Source: Chryseobacterium luquanense
GTDB taxonomy: Bacteria; Bacteroidota; Bacteroidia; Flavobacteriales; Weeksellaceae
Length of the DNA: 56,671 nt
Direction: 5' to 3'
Assembly (NCBI RefSeq): GCF_026460945.1
Contig: NZ_JAOVZV010000029.1
Location: forward strand, 1 to 56,671
Below the pieces are notes generated by a model. That model was not told the DNA's origin and made no database searches. It worked only from the letters and a program-made list of their open reading frames with translations. Position 1 is the first letter of the stretch. Every line of letters starts with the position of its first letter. A program made the position numbers and the translations under genes. Positions 24,622 through 32,567 of this stretch are shown one piece after another.

Positions 24622-25200
24622 TTAAAAAGGAATTCTCTCTAAAGTCATTTTTAAAGCCAGTGCAAAAACTCCCGAAGAAACAAATAAAATCCAGTCTTTT
24701 TTATTTACTTTAAACAGGTTTAAAAGAACAAAGAGTAATACTAAAATGGCCAGAACAATCACAATTTGGCCGACTTCCAAACCGATATTAAAACCCAAAA
24801 GCGGAACCGCAATGCTCTGACTTTTCGCAATCATCACTCTCGCAGTATTGGCAAAGCCTAATCCGTGGATGAGACCAAAAAATAAAGCTAAATAGTAATT
24901 GGTTTTATTCTGAGTCTGTTTTTTATTTTTCATTAAAATATTTCCGGCTGCAGTCAAAACAATCGTCAGCGGAATTAAAAATTCAACCCAATCAGACGGA
25001 AGTCTTACTACATCAAGTATACTTAAAGCCAAAGTGATGGAATGTCCGATGGTAAATGCAGTAACAAGAATCAGAATTTTTTTCCAGTCTTTTGAAGTAT
25101 AGACGGCAATTAAGGCTAAGACAAAAAGTTGATGATCAAGCGCATCCAATGAAATAATATGTTCCTAACCGAGTTTTAAATAAAATAAAAAGTCCTGCAT
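24622..25200 (-). pseudogene. HupE/UreJ family membrane protein, nonsense at codon 12
   Basis: From ATG at 25200 the frame reads MQDFLFYLKLG, then TAG (25165-25167), then EHIISLDALDHQLFVLAL and on to the normal end. The family has Trp here (GWEHI), so a TGG to TAG change is implied. Six or so membrane helices follow, with HSIT, the GLIHGLGFA motif and GFNIGLEVGQ, the His-rich features of this putative nickel or metal permease group. A shorter product could restart at TTG 25149, losing the first 17 residues, which carry part of the conserved N-terminus. The C-terminus is intact. Confidence 0.75.
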
Positions 25201-25265
25201 TGTTCGATTATTTTTTGAAATGCGATGATACAAAATTTATTTTAACTTTGTATAAAATTGAAGTG

Positions 25266-25508
25266 ATGAACCTTACAATAGAAATAGAAAATAAAGAAGA
25301 CTATCCTTTTATAAAAGAACTTTTAGAAAAATTGAAGGGCGTAAAAATCGTGCAAAACGAATATGAAACTATTGAAGGTTTACCATCTTACGTTTTTGAG
25401 GAAGTTGAAAAATATGGTGACTCTTTAAAAGAGGAAGATTTAATTTCAAAAAGAAATTTCTTTAAACTGATTGATGAGGAAATATGCAAGTCGAATTCTC
25501 AAAAATAG
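25266..25508 (+). CDS. Probable antitoxin
   Basis: This 80-residue acidic protein overlaps the next gene by 25 bases, the usual toxin-antitoxin layout. I start it at ATG 25266 (MNLTIEIENKED); a longer frame to 25200 would run over the HupE start. It has no signal. It is followed by a RelE/ParE-like toxin frame, so it should neutralise that toxin and repress its own promoter. The toxin is frameshifted, which would leave this antitoxin orphaned. The family name is not certain. Confidence 0.7.
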   Translation: MNLTIEIENKEDYPFIKELLEKLKGVKIVQNEYETIEGLPSYVFEEVEKYGDSLKEEDLISKRNFFKLIDEEICKSNSQK

Positions 25509-25785
25509 CAGAGCAAACTTTAATTGAAAATATAGAATTTCTTAAAAAGATTTGGACAAATCGTGAAATTGTAATTTTCCTTGAAGATGTAAAAAAGATT
25601 GCAAATGATTTGGAAGATGGAAAGTATCAAAGTTTCAAAAATCGATAAGAAATACAAGAAGTGTCTTAATAGGGAAAAAGCATGTAAGAATGCTTTTCAG
25701 AAAAGAAAACGAAACGAAAATTATCATCTTACTATTCTTTGATATGAGACAAAATCCCGAAAAAATTCTCGATTTAATAAAATGA
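25484..25785 (+). pseudogene. RelE/ParE-like toxin with single-base deletion
   Basis: The frame from ATG 25484 reads MQVEFSKIAEQTLIENIEF and on to LEDGKYQ, then hits a stop. Adding one A to the AAA at 25629-25631 restores the frame: KFQKSIRNTRSVLIGKKHVR, MLFRKE, then FFDMRQNPEKILDLIK and TGA at 25783. The restored 100-residue protein matches the bacteroidetal RelE/ParE pattern as I recall it (RSALIGKKHVRMFFRKEN, FFDMRQ-P-K). The stop overlaps the ATG of the DUF6702 gene as ATGA. It is inactive unless the lesion is a sequencing error. Confidence 0.75.
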
Positions 25786-26282
25786 AAAAAGTACTTTTCT
25801 TTTTCTCTATTCTATTTATTTTTTTCTCATTTACAGAAAAAAAACACCCTTACCACGTCGGCTCTGTAGAAATTAATTACAATTCAAAATCAAAAACTTT
25901 TGAGATTACCGGAAGATTTTTCTTAGATGATTTAGAAAATGGTTTGAGTAAAAAATATGGAAAGCCATTTCATTTTAATGATCCAAAATATAAAGCTCAA
26001 CTTAATGAAGCGTTGAAAAACTACAGTTCTGAATATTTTAAATTAAAATCAGATAACCAGTTTTTAAAAGTAAATTACGTTGGTTACGAAGAAGACAGCG
26101 AATCAGTCAATATTTATCTGGAATCTGAAAAAGTAGAAACTCCTAAAAAAGTAGAAGCTGCTGTGAGTTTTCTGTATAATCTATTCGACGACCAGATTAA
26201 TCTCGTTCACATCATCGTCAACGGAAACCGTAAAAGTGAAAAACTGACGTATCCGAATCGGTATTTGTTTCAACAGTTTTAA
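25782..26282 (+). CDS. DUF6702 family exported protein
   Basis: A signal-like N-terminus (MKKVLFFFSILFIFFSFTEKK) leads into HPYHVGSVEINYN, the opening I associate with DUF6702. The 166-residue protein is beta-rich at the start, has a helical middle (AQLNEALKNYSSEYF) and ends LVHIIVNGNRKSEKLTYPN. DUF6702 genes usually sit beside HupE/UreJ and M1 peptidase genes. Here a toxin-antitoxin pair separates it from HupE, and its ATG overlaps the toxin stop. Function unknown. Confidence 0.8.
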   Translation: MKKVLFFFSILFIFFSFTEKKHPYHVGSVEINYNSKSKTFEITGRFFLDDLENGLSKKYGKPFHFNDPKYKAQLNEALKNYSSEYFKLKSDNQFLKVNYVGYEEDSESVNIYLESEKVETPKKVEAAVSFLYNLFDDQINLVHIIVNGNRKSEKLTYPNRYLFQQF

Positions 26283-26286
26283 AAAT

Positions 26287-26880
26287 TTATTTTCGAAGTT
26301 GCAGTAACTCATTTTCAGCTTTTGCATGAGCTAAAAGATCAGGAAAAAAATCGTCATAGCATTTCTGCAAAACATCTTTGTTTTCTAAAAAAGCCTCGAA
26401 TACCGGAATATCTTTATCTAAATATTTCGCTTTATTCAAAACATTTTTCATGCTGAAACCAATGCTGCGATCTGTCCGGTAATTGTAAAGCCAATCTTCG
26501 GTCTCCATTCTGGAAAGCATAAGTCTGAAATTTTCAGGGAAAAGGTGGATGTTTTGGTTTAAAACCCGATAAACTTTCTGAGAATGATTTTTCCAGCCTT
26601 TTAAGGAATTTAAAGTCAAGTCATTTGCCAAAAAATAATCCATCGAAACATCTACAAATGCTCCGGAATACAATCTTACAAGTGGACTGAAAACTTTTTT
26701 TGCCTCATGAATCGCAGGATGAGAATCGGTAAATGTATCAATTGCCCTGTGCATTGTAATTCCATCCTGAATGTCTTTTTGGAAAGAAAAACGCTCATTA
26801 TTTCGGATGTGATCTTCCAAAAACTGTCCGACAATCTGCCCGTCAGAAAAAGAGAGAAAAGAGTGAGCGAGATAGTTCAT
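26287..26880 (-). CDS. acpH: Acyl carrier protein phosphodiesterase
   Basis: AcpH removes the 4'-phosphopantetheine arm from holo-ACP. The 197-residue protein opens MNYLAHSFLSF and carries metal-ligand segments typical of this HD-like family: DGITMHRAIDTFTDSHP and the YSGAFVDVSMDYFLA stretch. The length matches E. coli AcpH. It overlaps the upstream VanW-like gene by 4 bases (ATGA), so it is the last gene of a three-gene operon. Confidence 0.9.
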   Translation of the reverse strand: MNYLAHSFLSFSDGQIVGQFLEDHIRNNERFSFQKDIQDGITMHRAIDTFTDSHPAIHEAKKVFSPLVRLYSGAFVDVSMDYFLANDLTLNSLKGWKNHSQKVYRVLNQNIHLFPENFRLMLSRMETEDWLYNYRTDRSIGFSMKNVLNKAKYLDKDIPVFEAFLENKDVLQKCYDDFFPDLLAHAKAENELLQLRK

Positions 26881-27584
26881 AAACGAATATAAAAATTTTT
26901 AAGCAAACTTCCATCATTTAAAAAGGTTTCTGCCCAAACTCCATTTTCTACTTCAGTATAATTGAAAGTGATTCTTTGTGTGTTAATTTTCTGATGAGAG
27001 ATTAATCTTAAACATAATTCGTTATCCTCAACGATGGTTTCAAACTGAATCGGAAAAGACAATGTATTTTGAATCTGAAGATCTTTATAACCGAAAACTA
27101 CCGTTGAATCTGAACCTAAAGGAGTGAATCTTTCATCTTCTCTGTAAATATCGATAGAATGAGCATGCCTTTCAATGATCTTCATGCCTGATTGTAATGC
27201 TAAAAAGTAAATTATTGATGAAAACTGACAAATTCCGCCACCAAATTCATTGGAGATTTTATTTTTAATTAAATTTCTTCCCTGCTTAAAATTATTTTTT
27301 GCATCAGGTTTTCCAACTGTTTTCCAAAATGAAAAAACTTCATTAGGTTGAATGATGAGGCGATTGATTTTATCAGCAACAATCTTCAAATTGTGGATTT
27401 TGTTTTCGTGAAAATCTCCTTTTCGAATCACCTGTTTTATTTCTGTTTCAAATTCACCGATCGAATTTTTATCGAAAGTTTTTGAGTAAATGAAAGAATT
27501 TTTCTGATCGTCAAAATATCTCTGCAATAACCTGTATTGAAGTTTTAAAGAATAAGGAATAAGTCTTCTTGCAATTTTTCTCAT
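26877..27584 (-). CDS. VanW family protein
   Basis: VanW proteins are accessory proteins of unknown biochemistry found in some vancomycin clusters and elsewhere. The hallmark stretch is present: EVFSFWKTVGKP, then NEFGGGICQFSSIIYFLALQ with its Cys and ERHAHSIDI. The N-terminus is basic without a clear signal. The length is 235 aa. It is sandwiched by 4-base overlaps between a methyltransferase and AcpH, an arrangement unrelated to glycopeptide resistance. A cell-envelope role is a guess. Confidence 0.9.
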   Translation of the reverse strand: MRKIARRLIPYSLKLQYRLLQRYFDDQKNSFIYSKTFDKNSIGEFETEIKQVIRKGDFHENKIHNLKIVADKINRLIIQPNEVFSFWKTVGKPDAKNNFKQGRNLIKNKISNEFGGGICQFSSIIYFLALQSGMKIIERHAHSIDIYREDERFTPLGSDSTVVFGYKDLQIQNTLSFPIQFETIVEDNELCLRLISHQKINTQRITFNYTEVENGVWAETFLNDGSLLKNFYIRL

Positions 27585-28252
27585 TTCTTTTCTAAAATAA
27601 CAATCTTATAAGACGCCCAGTTTTTTAAAAATGTATTGCAAAGCAAAATGTCTAAATCCAGAAACCAATTTCTTGTTTTTTTTGAAAAGCGATGGATTGG
27701 AAAAAGTAAAATTCCGTTTTGTTTTTTAATGTTCCAATTGTTTTTGGTCAGTTCAAAAATTTCACAGTTTGTAAAAGTATTGCTTGCATGCCAATCTTCT
27801 TGCTCCGAAATTACTTTTCTTCGTTTTCTGGTAGGGTAATCAAAGATTAAAATTCCGTTTTCATTTAATTTATTAGAACATTCTTCCAGGAATTTTAAAG
27901 TTTCATCTTTTGTTTGATGCATAATTACATGAAAACAGAAAATGCAGTCAAATTGTATGCTAAAAGGAATTTTTGAAATATTCCCGATTGCAAATTCTTT
28001 TTTAGGGTGTTTTTGTTGTGCGACATTAATCATTTCTCCACTAAAATCAGCTCCATGAGTAGCGAAATTCATCAGTCTTCCGGTTCCGCATCCTAAGTCC
28101 AAGATGTTTTTATAGTTTTTGTTTCTGAAAAATGAATTCAGAAAATGTCTTTCCTGAGTATCAATATATTTTCCATACGTGTTTTCAAAACGGTTTTCAT
28201 CATACGTTTTTGCGAGATTGTTATAATATTGATAGATACTTTTTTTACTCAT
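27581..28252 (-). CDS. Class I SAM-dependent methyltransferase
   Basis: The SAM-binding motif I is ILDLGCGTGRLMNFA (~49-63), followed by AIGNISKIPF (motif II) and CIFCFHVIMHQTKDE (motif III). There is a C-terminal helix-strand region. The 223 residues are soluble. The substrate is unknown; UbiE/COQ5-like small-molecule methylation would fit. It is the first gene of an operon with VanW and AcpH and overlaps VanW by 4 bases. Confidence 0.88.
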   Translation of the reverse strand: MSKKSIYQYYNNLAKTYDENRFENTYGKYIDTQERHFLNSFFRNKNYKNILDLGCGTGRLMNFATHGADFSGEMINVAQQKHPKKEFAIGNISKIPFSIQFDCIFCFHVIMHQTKDETLKFLEECSNKLNENGILIFDYPTRKRRKVISEQEDWHASNTFTNCEIFELTKNNWNIKKQNGILLFPIHRFSKKTRNWFLDLDILLCNTFLKNWASYKIVILEKK

Positions 28253-28353
28253 TATGAAAAATTGCTACAGGAAATTTAAGCTGAAGATAAACATAAAAAT
28301 AAATTCTCCGAACAAATATATTCAGAGGATTGATCATTTTATTTAAAACTAAA

Positions 28354-29892
28354 TTATTTAATAATAAATTTCTTACTTCCTACAAAAGAATTTTTATCTG
28401 TGTAGACACTCAGAAAATATTCTCCTGAAGGTAAACCTTGAAGATTGATGGTTTTTTTATCACTTGTAAGAACAATTTGACCTAAAACATTGATGACTTT
28501 AAAAGTGTAAATTTCATCATTTTTAATCCAGATATTAATTTCGTCTTTTGCCGGATTTGGGAAAACTGTAAAATCTTTTACGTCTGTATTTTTAATTTCA
28601 ACAGTACCTAAATTTGCGGTCGGCATAAATTGAGAAACCACACACGCAAAACGGGAAAAACCAAAAGCTTCATTGGAGGGATTTGGGTTTCCAATGGCTA
28701 TTCCTGTTGGCTCAGAGTTGTAATTCACAGCAGGATTTGCCCATCTGTTAACTCTTGTACATGAAATTCCGGAATTTGCGCATTCATCGTTGTAGGCCAT
28801 AATTGTTCTCCATCTTTGCGAATTTATACTGGAAGTTCCCAAATTTACCGCATTTTGATTGGAGTAACCATGGTGATTTTCACAAGGTAATGTGCTTGTA
28901 GAAACATACCAATCATGATTTAAGCCCATATTGTGACCCATTTCGTGAGCTAAACTATAGTTATTTACTACACAATTGAAAAGTGTTACCGTGAAAGCAT
29001 TATTAGCACTATAGTTTGTGGGATTTGTATTCAGGTAACCCAATCCGCAAGTATTTGTAGGTGTTGAAGTAACCAGAGCGCAAAGATCGGCTCCATAAGT
29101 AGTTCTTAAAGTATGAACGTCATCTAAATATCCGTCATTTACAGTTCTGAATCTAGATAGGTCGGTAGAGATATTTCCGGATTCTGTGTAGATTATTTCT
29201 CCTGAATAAACCAGATTTATTGTCGTATTTGTAACTCCTGAATTTATTAAAGCCGTATTAAAATTAGTAATAGAAGTAGCTGCAAAAGAATTACTTTGTG
29301 AAACTCCGCCCCATGCTGCTCTGGCTGCAGAAGTATAAACAATCAATACGTCAATTGTTGTCGCAGGACAAACTGCGGTAGCTTGTAAGCAAACATTAGA
29401 ATTTACTTTTTGTGAAACTGAAGAATCATGCAAAATATAATCTGTCTTCGAATCTCTGCTAATCAACGCTGATTCGTTTACAGTAGAAACGGCAAATAAA
29501 TTGTTTTCAAGCTGATGAAAAATTACTTTTTCTCCTAAAATTGAAGTGTACATTCCTGTAATTGCATTTCCTGCTTTAGACAAAACCAATTCAGATTTTG
29601 GCTCATTTTCAATAATGAAAACCGAAGATTCAGCTTTGTTGCTGTACAAAAATGATTTAGAAAATTTGGCTTTAATAATTCTGTTGCTTGGTAAAACAAT
29701 CTCAAAATCAGATTTTAAATTAAATGAAGATTGAGCATAATATTTAGTAAGAAGATATGTCGCAGATAAAGTTTTATCAAGCTTTTGTTGCTCACTTAAA
29801 CTGTTTTCACTGATTGTATTCTGGAATACCCTGTTTTGAGCAAAAATTACGATACTGCAAAACAGCATAAAAAAGGTAATTTTAATTTTCAT
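28354..29892 (-). CDS. Secreted M12-type zinc metalloprotease with T9SS tail
   Basis: I prefer the internal ATG at 29892, giving signal MKIKITFFMLFCSIVIFAQ. A ~140-residue propeptide-like part precedes the catalytic domain. The zinc site is HEMGHNMGLNHD (HExxHxxGxxHD) and the Met-turn is TIMAYNDE, the reprolysin/metzincin signature. Several Cys suggest disulfides. The last ~75 residues are a T9SS sorting domain (FTVFPNPAKDEINI to KKFIIK), so it is secreted across the outer membrane. The role is probably extracellular protein degradation. Confidence 0.92.
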   Translation of the reverse strand: MKIKITFFMLFCSIVIFAQNRVFQNTISENSLSEQQKLDKTLSATYLLTKYYAQSSFNLKSDFEIVLPSNRIIKAKFSKSFLYSNKAESSVFIIENEPKSELVLSKAGNAITGMYTSILGEKVIFHQLENNLFAVSTVNESALISRDSKTDYILHDSSVSQKVNSNVCLQATAVCPATTIDVLIVYTSAARAAWGGVSQSNSFAATSITNFNTALINSGVTNTTINLVYSGEIIYTESGNISTDLSRFRTVNDGYLDDVHTLRTTYGADLCALVTSTPTNTCGLGYLNTNPTNYSANNAFTVTLFNCVVNNYSLAHEMGHNMGLNHDWYVSTSTLPCENHHGYSNQNAVNLGTSSINSQRWRTIMAYNDECANSGISCTRVNRWANPAVNYNSEPTGIAIGNPNPSNEAFGFSRFACVVSQFMPTANLGTVEIKNTDVKDFTVFPNPAKDEINIWIKNDEIYTFKVINVLGQIVLTSDKKTINLQGLPSGEYFLSVYTDKNSFVGSKKFIIK

Positions 29893-29961
29893 AATCATCT
29901 GAAGTTAAAAGTTTTATTGTGTAAATATAATGTTTTTAGCGAATTGTTTTTACAACAGTAC

Positions 29962-31314
29962 TTAATTAAAAAGTCTTTCGTGAAAATCCTCAACTTTACT
30001 TACTTCTTCAATCTTAATTCCGAATTTTTTCTTTGGAAGTTTATTTAAATTAGAAATGAAAATTGTCTCATAACCCAATTTCTCGGCTTCCGTGATTCTC
30101 TGTTCGGCTTGTGCAATTGGACGAATTTCTCCGCTTAAACCAATTTCTCCTGCAAAACAAAAATGCTCAGAAATAGCAATGTCTTCATTGGATGAAAGAA
30201 TGGATGCGACAACTGCTAAATCTAAAGCGGGATCATCCGTTTTAATTCCACCTGTAATATTGAGAAAAACATCTTTTGCACCCAATTGAAATCCCGCTCT
30301 TTTTTCTAAAACTGCCAACAACATATTTAATCTTTTAGAATCAAAACCAGTACAGCTTCTTTGTGGTGTTCCGTAAACTGCAGTACTTACCAAAGCCTGA
30401 ATTTCCAAAAGCATCGGTCGGTTTCCTTCCAAAGTTACTGCAACGGAATTTCCGGAAAGTTCCTCGGATTTTTTAGTAATTAAAATTTCGGAAGGGTTTT
30501 TGATTTCCTTCAAACCTTGAGAAACCATTTCATAAATACCAATTTCTGCAGTGGAACCGAAACGGTTTTTGTTGGCTCTCAATAACCTGAAAAGGTGATT
30601 TCTATCTCCGTCAAAATTTAAAACAACATCGACCATGTGCTCCAAAACTTTTGGACCTGCAATTTGCCCATCTTTTGTAATATGACCGACTAAAAATACG
30701 GGAACATTGTTTTCTTTGGCATATTTAATAATCTCATTCGAGCATTCGCGAATTTGAGAAACAGTTCCTGGTGAACTTTCAATTAATTGCGACTGTAAAG
30801 TTTGGATGGAGTCAATAATGACAAAATCAGGCTCTAGTTTCTTAGCTTCGTGAAGAATTTTTTCCAGCGAAGTTTCTGTATAAAGAAAACAGTTTGGATT
30901 TTTAATTTCAGCCAAACGATCGGCTCTCATTTTAATTTGCGATGCACTTTCTTCCCCTGAAACATAAAAGATTTTCTTTTTCATCTTTAATGCAAGTTGA
31001 AGAAGGAGAGTGGATTTTCCAATTCCGGGTTCTCCACCAATCAAAGTAACAGATCCTAAAACAATTCCGCCGCCCAAAACTCTGTTAAGTTCATCAGAAG
31101 GAGTTTTTATTCTTGGTTCTTCAATCGCCTCAACTTCGATAATGTTGATTACGTGCTGTTTTGATTTTGAAAAAGGAGGTGTTTTAGATGAGGTTTTTTC
31201 TACGACTTCTTCCACTAAAGTGTTCCATTCAAGACAATTTTTACATTGCCCGGTCCATTGAGGATATTGTGAACCACAATTTTGACAGAAATATGCTGTT
31301 TTAAGTTTTGCCAT
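29962..31314 (-). CDS. radA: DNA repair protein RadA
   Basis: RadA is a DnaB-like, RecA-related motor that extends D-loops in recombination. The N-terminal C4 zinc finger is CQNCGSQYPQWTGQCKNC, the Walker A is GGEPGIGKST, the KNRFG motif is in RANKNRFGS, and a Lon-like C-terminal domain follows. The length of 450 aa is typical. Confidence 0.96.
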   Translation of the reverse strand: MAKLKTAYFCQNCGSQYPQWTGQCKNCLEWNTLVEEVVEKTSSKTPPFSKSKQHVINIIEVEAIEEPRIKTPSDELNRVLGGGIVLGSVTLIGGEPGIGKSTLLLQLALKMKKKIFYVSGEESASQIKMRADRLAEIKNPNCFLYTETSLEKILHEAKKLEPDFVIIDSIQTLQSQLIESSPGTVSQIRECSNEIIKYAKENNVPVFLVGHITKDGQIAGPKVLEHMVDVVLNFDGDRNHLFRLLRANKNRFGSTAEIGIYEMVSQGLKEIKNPSEILITKKSEELSGNSVAVTLEGNRPMLLEIQALVSTAVYGTPQRSCTGFDSKRLNMLLAVLEKRAGFQLGAKDVFLNITGGIKTDDPALDLAVVASILSSNEDIAISEHFCFAGEIGLSGEIRPIAQAEQRITEAEKLGYETIFISNLNKLPKKKFGIKIEEVSKVEDFHERLFN

Positions 31315-31360
31315 ACTGCGAAGTTGAAGATTTTTTTTGAAATTTTCTTAATTTTAAGAT

Positions 31361-31774
31361 ATGAAAAATGTTTTGTTGAGTTTAATAATCTTTGTTGTGA
31401 TGTCGCTTTTGCACTTTCAATTTACAGAATGGACTATTAAACTTTTGAAATTACCGGGTGGCGATTTTGGAATGTGCTCTTATTTAATTTTAATCTTTTG
31501 CTCAATAATTACAGCAATCGGATTGGTTACGGTTATTATCTTTAGAAAGAATTATAACTCAGTTATAAAAATTGCTATTCTATTCGAAATTATTTATTTG
31601 TTTTTCTTAGTGATTTCTGGAAATAATCCATTTTTATATTTTTTTGAATCTAAAAATGAAAATCTTCTAATGACAATGATGTATGGTATTTCAATAATAG
31701 TTTTTCTGTTATTTTTCTTCATTCATCTATTTTATTTAAAACTTATTTCATCTAAAAATAAGAACTTACCATAA
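31361..31774 (+). CDS. Small four-helix membrane protein, unknown
   Basis: The 137-residue protein has four hydrophobic helices: residues ~3-20, ~38-62, ~69-86 and ~105-127. Short loops separate them and the C-terminus is basic. There is no recognisable motif. It starts 46 bases from the divergent radA start. It is followed by YceI on the same strand after ~54 bases. Confidence 0.65.
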   Translation: MKNVLLSLIIFVVMSLLHFQFTEWTIKLLKLPGGDFGMCSYLILIFCSIITAIGLVTVIIFRKNYNSVIKIAILFEIIYLFFLVISGNNPFLYFFESKNENLLMTMMYGISIIVFLLFFFIHLFYLKLISSKNKNLP

Positions 31775-31828
31775 GTCAATACTCAATAAAAATATACTGT
31801 CTATATTTGTTGATATAAATTTTAAAAA

Positions 31829-32395
31829 ATGAAAAAAATACTTTTAAGTTTTGTTTTTGCTTTGGTAAGCATGTTCACTTTTGCACAATCTACTTGGGTT
31901 GTTGATCCGATGCACTCTTCTGTTAATTTCAATATTAAACATATGGGAATTAGCTTTGTACAGGGAAGATTTGACAAAATTGATGGAAATGTTGTTACGA
32001 ATAAAGCAGATTTAGATAGAGCTGAATTTAACTTTACAGTAATTATTGAATCTATAAATACAGGAGTGGATATGAGAGATAAGCATCTTAAAAGTGCAGA
32101 TTTCTTTGATGCTGAAAAATTTCAGACGATGAAATTTGTAGGAAAATCTGTAAAAGAAAAAGACAATACATATACACTTGTAGGTAAATTAACGATTAAA
32201 GACGTTACTAAAGATGTAAGTATTCCTGTAACTTTTGGTGGAATTGCTAAAAATCAGCAAGGAAAAGAAGTTTTAGGCTTTCAGGCAAAGTTTAAAATCA
32301 ATCGTTTAGATTACAATATCAAATATGATCCGACTGGAGCAGGTGTTGCAAAAGATGTTGAGATCAATACTTATTTTGAATTGGTAAAACAATAA
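31829..32395 (+). CDS. YceI family periplasmic protein
   Basis: YceI proteins are lipocalin-like barrels that bind isoprenoid or other long-chain lipids in the periplasm. There is a signal peptide (MKKILLSFVFALVSMFTFAQ), then WVVDPMHSSVNFNIKHMGIS, VDMRDKHLKSADFFDAEKF and a LTIKDVTKDVSIPVTF strand pair, all hallmarks of the family. The length of 188 aa is typical. Confidence 0.95.
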   Translation: MKKILLSFVFALVSMFTFAQSTWVVDPMHSSVNFNIKHMGISFVQGRFDKIDGNVVTNKADLDRAEFNFTVIIESINTGVDMRDKHLKSADFFDAEKFQTMKFVGKSVKEKDNTYTLVGKLTIKDVTKDVSIPVTFGGIAKNQQGKEVLGFQAKFKINRLDYNIKYDPTGAGVAKDVEINTYFELVKQ

Positions 32396-32544
32396 TTTTC
32401 ATATATATATAATTTGGTTTAGGTGAAGGTTTCTCAATTTTTTTGGGAAACCTTTTTTCTTTTTAACAAGGAGTTTTTCAATTAAAATAAACTTAATTCA
32501 GAATTTAAAAGGGCAACAAAATTGCTTTGCTTTGCTTTTTGTCC

Positions 32545-32552
32545 TAACTTTG
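32545..32552 (+). promoter_or_regulatory. pyrG promoter -7 box (TAACTTTG)
   Basis: TAACTTTG fits TAnnTTTG and ends 15 bases before the pyrG ATG at 32568. TTTG repeats lie 11-19 bases upstream. This box fixes the start at 32568 rather than the longer frame at 32532. Confidence 0.6.
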
Positions 32553-32567
32553 CACAAACCTAATCTA

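Noticed and set aside
26877..27584. Vancomycin resistance cluster
   Set aside because: VanW stands alone; no vanA, vanH, vanX or two-component regulator is present.
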